DNA of 64,000 nucleotides from NCBI RefSeq assembly GCF_017068395.1, contig NZ_CP070619.1, forward strand, positions 7,688,001 to 7,752,000, given 5' to 3'. A program made the position numbers and the translations under genes. The stretch is from Rhodococcus pseudokoreensis (GTDB lineage: Bacteria > Actinomycetota > Actinomycetes > Mycobacteriales > Mycobacteriaceae). Below, piece after piece: positions 57,782-64,000 of this stretch; position 1 is the stretch's first letter, and every line of letters starts with the position of its first letter. Under the pieces are notes generated by a model. It searched no databases. It was not told where the DNA came from and was given only the letters and a program-made list of their open reading frames with translations.

Positions 57782-58777
57782 ATGAGCACAGGCACGGGCA
57801 GCGATCGCACCCCCGGCTCGGCGCTGACCATCGGCATCGACGTGGGTGGAACGAGCATCCGTGCGTCGGTGGTCGACTCGGACGGCGAGGTGCTCGACTC
57901 GCTCCAGTCGCCGACCCCGGCGTCGGCGACGGCCCTGGAGAACGGCCTGGACCGGGCGGTGCGGGAACTGTCGGCGCGGCACGACGTCGCCGCGGTGGGG
58001 CTGGCGGTCGCCGGGTTCATCACCCCCGACCGCACGACGGTGCGGTTCGCGCCGCATCTGCCGTGGGTCGGGGCGCCCGTCGGCCGGGATCTGGGGGAGC
58101 GCCTCGGTCTGCCCGTGATCCTCGAGCACGACGTGAACGCCGCGGCGTGGGCCGAGCACCGGTTCGGTGCGGCCGCCGGCGGCCGGAACGTGGTGATGCT
58201 CGCGATCGGCACGGGCATCGGGGCGGCGCTCCTCGCGGACGGCCGGCTGTACCGCGGCAGCCACGGCGTCGCACCCGAACTCGGGCACATCCAGGTCGTG
58301 CCCGACGGTCGCGCCTGCGCGTGCGGCAAGCACGGCTGCTGGGAGCGGTACTGCAGCGGGACGGCGCTCGTCGACACCGCGATCGAACGTCTCGCCGCGG
58401 ACCCGGCGACGTCGACCGTCCTCGCGCGGGAGGTGGCCGTCGATCCCGGGGTGCTGACGGGCAGGCGGATCGCAGGCGCCGCACAGGACGGCGACCCGCT
58501 CGCCCTGGAGACGATGCGGGACTTCGCCCGGTGGCTCGGGGTCGGCCTGGCTCTCATCGGTGACGTGTACGACCCGGATCTCGTCGTGATCGCCGGCGGA
58601 GTCGCCAGTTCCTCCGCACTGTTCATCGACGAGGCCCGCGAGCACTACGCGGCGCTGACGACGGGCGCCGGGCACCGGCCGCTGGCCCGGATCCGACCGA
58701 CCCAGCTGGGGGAGGCGGCGGGCATGATCGGGGCGGCCGAACTCGCGCGGGCGGTCCTGCCCGATCGGGTGGGTTGA
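57782..58777 (+). CDS. ROK-family sugar kinase (glucokinase type)
   Basis: A 331-residue cytosolic kinase. The ATP phosphate-1 motif TIGIDVGGTSIRASVV, the catalytic DVNAAAWAE, and the ROK zinc motif CACGKHGCWE are all present; the second phosphate site is in LAIGTGIGAAL. Sugar preference (glucose or N-acetylmannosamine) is not determined. ATG 57782 is used; ATG 57764 would add six residues. M. tuberculosis has no ROK gene at this place, so this may be an insertion. Confidence 0.88.
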   Translation: MSTGTGSDRTPGSALTIGIDVGGTSIRASVVDSDGEVLDSLQSPTPASATALENGLDRAVRELSARHDVAAVGLAVAGFITPDRTTVRFAPHLPWVGAPVGRDLGERLGLPVILEHDVNAAAWAEHRFGAAAGGRNVVMLAIGTGIGAALLADGRLYRGSHGVAPELGHIQVVPDGRACACGKHGCWERYCSGTALVDTAIERLAADPATSTVLAREVAVDPGVLTGRRIAGAAQDGDPLALETMRDFARWLGVGLALIGDVYDPDLVVIAGGVASSSALFIDEAREHYAALTTGAGHRPLARIRPTQLGEAAGMIGAAELARAVLPDRVG

Positions 58778-58907
58778 CGCCCGGCCTACCTCTGTAAACC
58801 CGCAGAGTGTGATGTTGTGCGGGCCTCCCCGCCGTGTGTAGCGACCCTCACCCACCCGAAGTAGAGTCGAGCCGAACGAAGCTTGGGTTGTGAACGGGAG
58901 GGACGCC

Positions 58908-59672
58908 ATGTGGTACTGGCTCTTCAAGTACGTGTTTTTGGGGCCGGTTCTCTGGGGGTTGGGCAGACCGACCGTGGAGGGTACGGAGAACATTCCGGCG
59001 GAGGGCGGCGCCATTCTGGCGAGTAACCATCAGGCCGTGCTGGATTCGTTCTTCCTGCCGCTGCGTGTGCCGCGGAGGATCACTTTTCTCGCCAAGAGCG
59101 AGTATTTCACCGGGACGGGACTCAAGGGCGCGTTCCAGCGCTGGTTCTTCTCGGTGGTCGGCCAGGTGCCGATCGACCGGACCGGCGCAGACGCCGCGCA
59201 GGACGCACTGAACGCCGGACTGCGCGTCCTCTCGCAGGGCAAGCTGCTCGGCATCTACCCGGAGGGCACCCGGTCGCCCGACGGTCGCCTGTACAAGGGC
59301 AAGACGGGTCTGGCGCGCATGGCGCTCGAGTCCGGTGTGAAGGTCATCCCGGTCGCGATGATCGGAACGGAGAAGGTCAACCCGATCGGCTCCCGCGTGT
59401 GGCGTCCCGCGAAGGTCACCATCCGTGTCGGCGAGCCCATCGACTTCTCGCGCTTCGAGGGGATGGGTGGCAACCGGTTCGTCGAGCGCGCTGTCACCGA
59501 CGAGGTCATGTACAAGCTGATGAAGCTGTCGGGTCAGGAATACGTCGACATCTACGCGGCCTCGTTGAAGAAGAAGGCCCTCGCCGCGGACGGCTCCGCG
59601 CCGGTGGCCGGCGTGGCACCGGCGAGCGATGCGAGCACCGTCACGCGACTGCCGGACACCCGGGCGAGCTGA
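58908..59672 (+). CDS. 1-acylglycerol-3-phosphate acyltransferase family protein
   Basis: PlsC-family acyltransferase, 254 residues, with an N-terminal hydrophobic anchor (WYWLFKYVFLGPVLWGLG). The catalytic HX4D is in NHQAVLDSFF (His41, Asp46) and the acyl-acceptor site EGTR is at 119-122. PVAMIGTEKVNP is also typical. It matches Rv2182c next to PIM-pathway genes, so acylation of phospholipid or a PIM is plausible. ATG 58908 has GGGAGG 6 nt upstream. The 130-bp gap from the ROK gene holds its promoter and a weak hairpin near 58800-58824. Confidence 0.92.
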   Translation: MWYWLFKYVFLGPVLWGLGRPTVEGTENIPAEGGAILASNHQAVLDSFFLPLRVPRRITFLAKSEYFTGTGLKGAFQRWFFSVVGQVPIDRTGADAAQDALNAGLRVLSQGKLLGIYPEGTRSPDGRLYKGKTGLARMALESGVKVIPVAMIGTEKVNPIGSRVWRPAKVTIRVGEPIDFSRFEGMGGNRFVERAVTDEVMYKLMKLSGQEYVDIYAASLKKKALAADGSAPVAGVAPASDASTVTRLPDTRAS

Positions 59673-59685
59673 CCGCCGCGACCTC

Positions 59686-61008
59686 TCAGCCGACGGGGAC
59701 GGTCAGATCGTCGGAGTTCTCCGACCGATCGTCCTCGTCGGGCTGCGTGGTGCGGGTGCGGAACGCGAAGATCGCGACCAGCACCACGGCGAGCCCCCAC
59801 CACACGTACGACGACGCCAGGAACTGATCCCACAGATTCCAGTGGGTTCCGCTCCAGCGTCCCACCCCGAGCTTCCAGTGCGCGGCGAGTTTGACGACGA
59901 CGACGCCGACGACGGCCGTGACCGCGAGGGCGGCACTCCGGCGCCGGTAGGCGAGGATGCCGAGTACGAGGACTACCGGCACCGACCACACCCAGTGATG
60001 CGACCAGGACACGGGGGAGACGAGCAGTCCGAGGACGGCGTTGAGTCCCAGCGCGAGAGCCGTCTCGCCGGCCCGCAGTGCCCGCACCATCGCGACGATC
60101 ACCAGTGCGAGAACCACGACGCTGAGCAGCAGCCAGATCGGGGTCCGCATCCCGTCGCTCAGGCCGAGCCGGGCGAGCACACCGGTGATGCTCTGATTCG
60201 CGGGATACGCCGGGGTGCCGATCCGATCGGAATCGAACAGCGTCTGCGTCCAATAGGTGACGGAATCGTTCCACGTCGCGATCGCGCCCACCGCGCTGAA
60301 CGCGAGGAAGCTGACCGCGGTGACGACGGCAGAGCGAAAGTCCTTGCGCACCAGGAAGTACAGGATGAACACGGCCGGAGTCAGCTTCACCGCCGCCGCG
60401 AGACCGATCAGCAGTCCGCGGGGCCACGGCGTCTTCTTCGGCAGGCAGTCCGCCGCGACCAGCAGCATCAGCAGGATGTTGATCTGCCCGTAGTCCAGGG
60501 TCGACGAGACGGGTTCGAGGGCCATCGCCACCGCGAGCGCACCGAGCGCCGTCCACACCAGCGTGCGGCGGGGTGCGATGCCCAGCGAGTCGAGCGTGAC
60601 GACGAGCACGCCGAACAGGGCGATCAGCGACAACACCGTCACGACGGTCCCGGCCGTCGCCAGCGACACCGTCGACAGCGGACTGAACACGACCGCGGCC
60701 AGCGGCGGGTACGTGAACGGCAGGAAGTTGCCCATCTGGGTGGCTGGCATCGACCCGTACAGCGTCGGGCCGTGCAGGAACACCGAACCGCCGAGCCGGT
60801 AGACGTCGAGATCGAGCCGGTAGTAGAAGCCGAAGTCCCGTAGACCGGGCAGTCCGAGCAGGTTGTAGGCGAATCCGACAGCGAGCCCGGCGAGCACGAG
60901 GACGCGGATCACGAGACCGCCGACGCGGAGATGCACGGGCACCCGCGGCCGGTCGAGCGGGTCCGCGACAGGGGCGGCGGACTGTCGACCGTCGGAGCGT
61001 GCGCTCAC
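59686..61008 (-). CDS. Membrane mannosyltransferase of the GT87 (DUF2029) family
   Basis: Polyprenyl-phosphomannose-dependent GT-C enzyme, 440 residues with about 10-11 membrane helices. The acidic catalytic region RLDLDVYRLGG lies in the first outer loop, and FTYPPLAAVVFSPL and NQSITGVLARL are family signatures. Rv2181 in the same position adds alpha-1,2-mannose branches to lipomannan/LAM, so the same role is expected. GTG 61008 has AAGGAGG 5 nt upstream; GTG 61023 lacks it. It is divergent from the RNase AS gene. Confidence 0.9.
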   Translation of the reverse strand: MSARSDGRQSAAPVADPLDRPRVPVHLRVGGLVIRVLVLAGLAVGFAYNLLGLPGLRDFGFYYRLDLDVYRLGGSVFLHGPTLYGSMPATQMGNFLPFTYPPLAAVVFSPLSTVSLATAGTVVTVLSLIALFGVLVVTLDSLGIAPRRTLVWTALGALAVAMALEPVSSTLDYGQINILLMLLVAADCLPKKTPWPRGLLIGLAAAVKLTPAVFILYFLVRKDFRSAVVTAVSFLAFSAVGAIATWNDSVTYWTQTLFDSDRIGTPAYPANQSITGVLARLGLSDGMRTPIWLLLSVVVLALVIVAMVRALRAGETALALGLNAVLGLLVSPVSWSHHWVWSVPVVLVLGILAYRRRSAALAVTAVVGVVVVKLAAHWKLGVGRWSGTHWNLWDQFLASSYVWWGLAVVLVAIFAFRTRTTQPDEDDRSENSDDLTVPVG

Positions 61009-61063
61009 CGAGGCCTCCTTCACGAGGTAGGGGTGGATCCGGATGACGCCGACGGGTGAGGCA

Positions 61064-61069
61064 TAGTTT
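61064..61069 (+). promoter_or_regulatory. -10 box of a probable leaderless promoter
   Basis: TAGTTT ends 6 nt before GTG 61076 of the RNase AS gene. Confidence 0.5.
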
Positions 61070-61075
61070 GCGGGC

Positions 61076-61567
61076 GTGCGTTACTTCTACGACTGCGAGT
61101 TCATCGAGGATGGTCGCACGATCGACCTGGTGTCGATCGGGGTGGTCGCGGAGGACGGACGTGAATTCTACGCGGTGTCCACCGAGTTCGATCCCGACCG
61201 CGCGGGCAAGTGGGTCCGCAGGAACGTGCTGCCGAAGCTGCCGCAGCCGTCGTCGCCCCTCTGGAAGAGTCGCGCCCGCATTCGCGACGACCTCTACGCG
61301 TTCCTGATTCCGCGGCCCGGCATCGTCCCCGAACTGTGGGCGTGGGTGGCCGCCTACGACCACGTCGCCCTCTGCCAGCTGTGGGGCGACATGACGGAGC
61401 TGCCGCAGACGCTGCCCCGGTACACGCGCGAACTCCGCCAGTACTGGGAGGAGCACGGCAGCCCGGCGCTCCCACCTGCACCGGGCGACGCTCACGACGC
61501 GCTCGCCGACGCCCGGCACAACTTGGCGAAGTTCGAGGCAGTTCGGGTGGCGCGGTCACTCCGGTGA
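61076..61567 (+). CDS. RNase AS-type 3'-5' exoribonuclease
   Basis: DEDDh-fold nuclease of 163 residues. VRYFYDCEFIEDGRTIDLVS holds the first Asp/Glu pair, and HDALADARHN holds the last His and Asp. It corresponds to Rv2179c, which trims adenylated RNA and uses short RNA substrates. The GTG start is supported by a -10 box 6 nt upstream. It is followed 42 bp later by aroG. Confidence 0.9.
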   Translation: MRYFYDCEFIEDGRTIDLVSIGVVAEDGREFYAVSTEFDPDRAGKWVRRNVLPKLPQPSSPLWKSRARIRDDLYAFLIPRPGIVPELWAWVAAYDHVALCQLWGDMTELPQTLPRYTRELRQYWEEHGSPALPPAPGDAHDALADARHNLAKFEAVRVARSLR

Positions 61568-62995
<1,428 letters not shown>

Positions 62996-63012
62996 TCGCC
63001 CGCACAGAGACC

Positions 63013-63048
63013 CTCACTGCCCTGCTCCCGCGGGGTCAGGGCAGTGAG
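63013..63048. terminator. Bidirectional terminator between aroG and pknL
   Basis: 12-bp arms CTCACTGCCCTG (63013-63024) and CAGGGCAGTGAG (63037-63048) with a 12-nt loop. The right arm covers the last codons of pknL, whose stop is at 63036. Confidence 0.8.
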
Positions 63049-64000
63049 ACCAGGGTGACCGTGCTCCCGGGTTTCACCAGATCGCCGTTGCCCGGGTTCT
63101 GGCCGATGACCAGAGACCTGTCGGTGTCGGTCACCTGACGCACCTTCACGTCGAGTCCGAGACGGCTCAGTTCGTCACGCGCGGATCCGACGGTCCGCCC
63201 CAGCATGGACGGCACCCGCACCGCGTTCGACACACTCAACGTCACGCTGGTGCCCGCATTGACAGTGGTGCCCGCCTTCGGGCTGGTGGCGATCGCGTCC
63301 CCGGCGGCGACGTTCCGGTCGAAGTCTGTCGTGGTGTCCTGCACGACGATGCCGACCGCCTCGAGTGACGCGCGTGCCTCGGCCTCCGACATGCCCTTCA
63401 CGTCGGGAACGTCCACCGGTGGTGCGCCTTTGCTGACGATCAGTTTGACCGTGGAACCGGTCGCGAGTTCCGTGCCCGGTGCCGGGTCGAGTGCGGCCAC
63501 CGCACCGATCGGTACCTTCGCGCTGAAAGCCTGACCGCCGTCCACCGGGGTGAACGTGCGGTTCCGCAGTTCCTGCTCTATCCCCGCGCGTTCGCCGCCC
63601 GCGGGCAGCGGCGGGACCGTCGGCCTGCCCAGGGAGACGAGCAGGGCCACCGTGCCGTCCCGGGAGATCCGCGAACCGCCCGTCGGATCGGTGCCCAGCA
63701 CCGTGTCGAGCGCCGCGGTGTCCGAATACTGCCCTCGGATCTCCGTCGACAGACCGGCCGCTTCGATCGCCGTCACCGCCGCACCCCGATCGAGACCGTC
63801 GGTGGTCGGGACGGCGGTGAACCGGCCCGAACCCATCCACCAGCCACCGAAACCCACCGCGAGGGCGAGCATCAGGATCACGAGCAGCCACACGATCGTG
63901 GTCCGGCGCGACCGCTGCCGTTCGGCGGCGAAGTCGGGGTAGTGGTAGCCGTCGTCTGGTTCGTCGTCCACCGCGAACGTCGGTTCGTCCAGAGGTGGCC
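63036..64000 (-). CDS. pknL: PknL-like serine/threonine kinase, C-terminal PASTA region (cut by window edge)
   Basis: Only the 3' part is present. A basic juxtamembrane stretch (FAAERQRSRRTT) leads into one helix (IVWLLVILMLALAVGFGGW) and about four PASTA repeats (starting near FTAVPTTDGLD, RPTVPPLPAG, PVDVPDVKGM and VRVPSMLGRT), ending STVTLVSLP. PASTA repeats bind muropeptides in kinases such as PknB. Position beside aroG matches pknL (Rv2176). The kinase domain lies beyond position 64000, so kinase identity is inferred from context. Confidence 0.88.
   Translation of the reverse strand, partial: PPLDEPTFAVDDEPDDGYHYPDFAAERQRSRRTTIVWLLVILMLALAVGFGGWWMGSGRFTAVPTTDGLDRGAAVTAIEAAGLSTEIRGQYSDTAALDTVLGTDPTGGSRISRDGTVALLVSLGRPTVPPLPAGGERAGIEQELRNRTFTPVDGGQAFSAKVPIGAVAALDPAPGTELATGSTVKLIVSKGAPPVDVPDVKGMSEAEARASLEAVGIVVQDTTTDFDRNVAAGDAIATSPKAGTTVNAGTSVTLSVSNAVRVPSMLGRTVGSARDELSRLGLDVKVRQVTDTDRSLVIGQNPGNGDLVKPGSTVTLVSLP

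Noticed and set aside
58798..58824. Hairpin-like sequence after the ROK kinase gene
   Set aside because: Arms are short and imperfect; not listed as a separate terminator.

Overview
The window is chromosomal DNA of a high-GC actinobacterium of the mycolic-acid group, most likely a Rhodococcus of the jostii/opacus type. The basis is very high GC, GTG starts in many genes, a mycobacterial-type qcrCAB/ctaC/ctaE respiratory set, PimB and other envelope mannosylation genes, and a gene order that follows the Mycobacterium tuberculosis Rv2225 to Rv2176 region from memory (panB, caeA, glnA2, glnE, glnA1, lipA, lipB, dlaT, pepB, gcvT, ilvE, cobST, adoK, asnB, ctaC, qcr, trpD, pimB, fadD15, acyltransferase, mannosyltransferase, aroG, pknL). 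No tRNA, rRNA, CRISPR array, insertion sequence or prophage was seen. Both window edges cut a gene: a proline iminopeptidase on the left and the PASTA ectodomain of a PknL-like kinase on the right.

Layout. 1-4 kb: proline iminopeptidase, a small lipoprotein, panB, and a Hip1/CaeA-like lipoprotein serine hydrolase. 4-17 kb: nitrogen block with glnA2, glnE and glnA1. Between glnE and glnA1 sits about 7 kb that is absent from the M. tuberculosis order: an EEP-family membrane phosphatase/nuclease, a four-gene osmoprotectant ABC transporter, and an MFS exporter with a two-domain ABM membrane protein. 17-23 kb: lipoate block (lipA, lipB, and the two-lipoyl-domain E2 protein DlaT that they modify). 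24-31 kb: leucyl aminopeptidase, gcvT, ilvE and a compact cobUTS operon for the cobalamin lower ligand. 31-38 kb: glycerate kinase, HesB-type Fe-S carrier, adenosine kinase, asnB, ctaC and ctaF. 38-44 kb: a TetR/EamA pair with twin operators, then qcrB, qcrA, qcrC and ctaE for the bcc-aa3 supercomplex. 44-50 kb: RraB-like protein, trpD, a lone RAM sensor domain coupled to a DEDDh/GIY-YIG nuclease, and two NlpC/P60 cell-wall hydrolases, the first behind a clear c-di-AMP (ydaO) riboswitch. 50-64 kb: membrane gluzincin, PimB, FadD15, a coupled SRPBCC/ArsA-like ATPase/CxWCPVC module, ROK kinase, acyltransferase, GT87 mannosyltransferase, RNase AS, aroG and pknL.

Three sequence-level patterns run through the window. 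First, at least fifteen genes have a TANNNT hexamer ending 6-7 nt before the start codon and lack a well-placed Shine-Dalgarno, the signature of leaderless transcripts. Second, three convergent gene pairs end inside copies of the same three-hairpin terminator cassette, whose outer edges supply both stop codons. Third, regulatory palindromes can be assigned to individual genes: a GlnR box at glnA1, twin TetR operators, and a 54-bp inverted repeat at cobU. The best candidate for an undescribed functional unit is the SRPBCC/ArsA/CxWCPVC group at 55.1-57.7 kb, embedded among envelope-lipid genes. The c-di-AMP leader and its apparent degenerate copy in front of the second NlpC gene come next.
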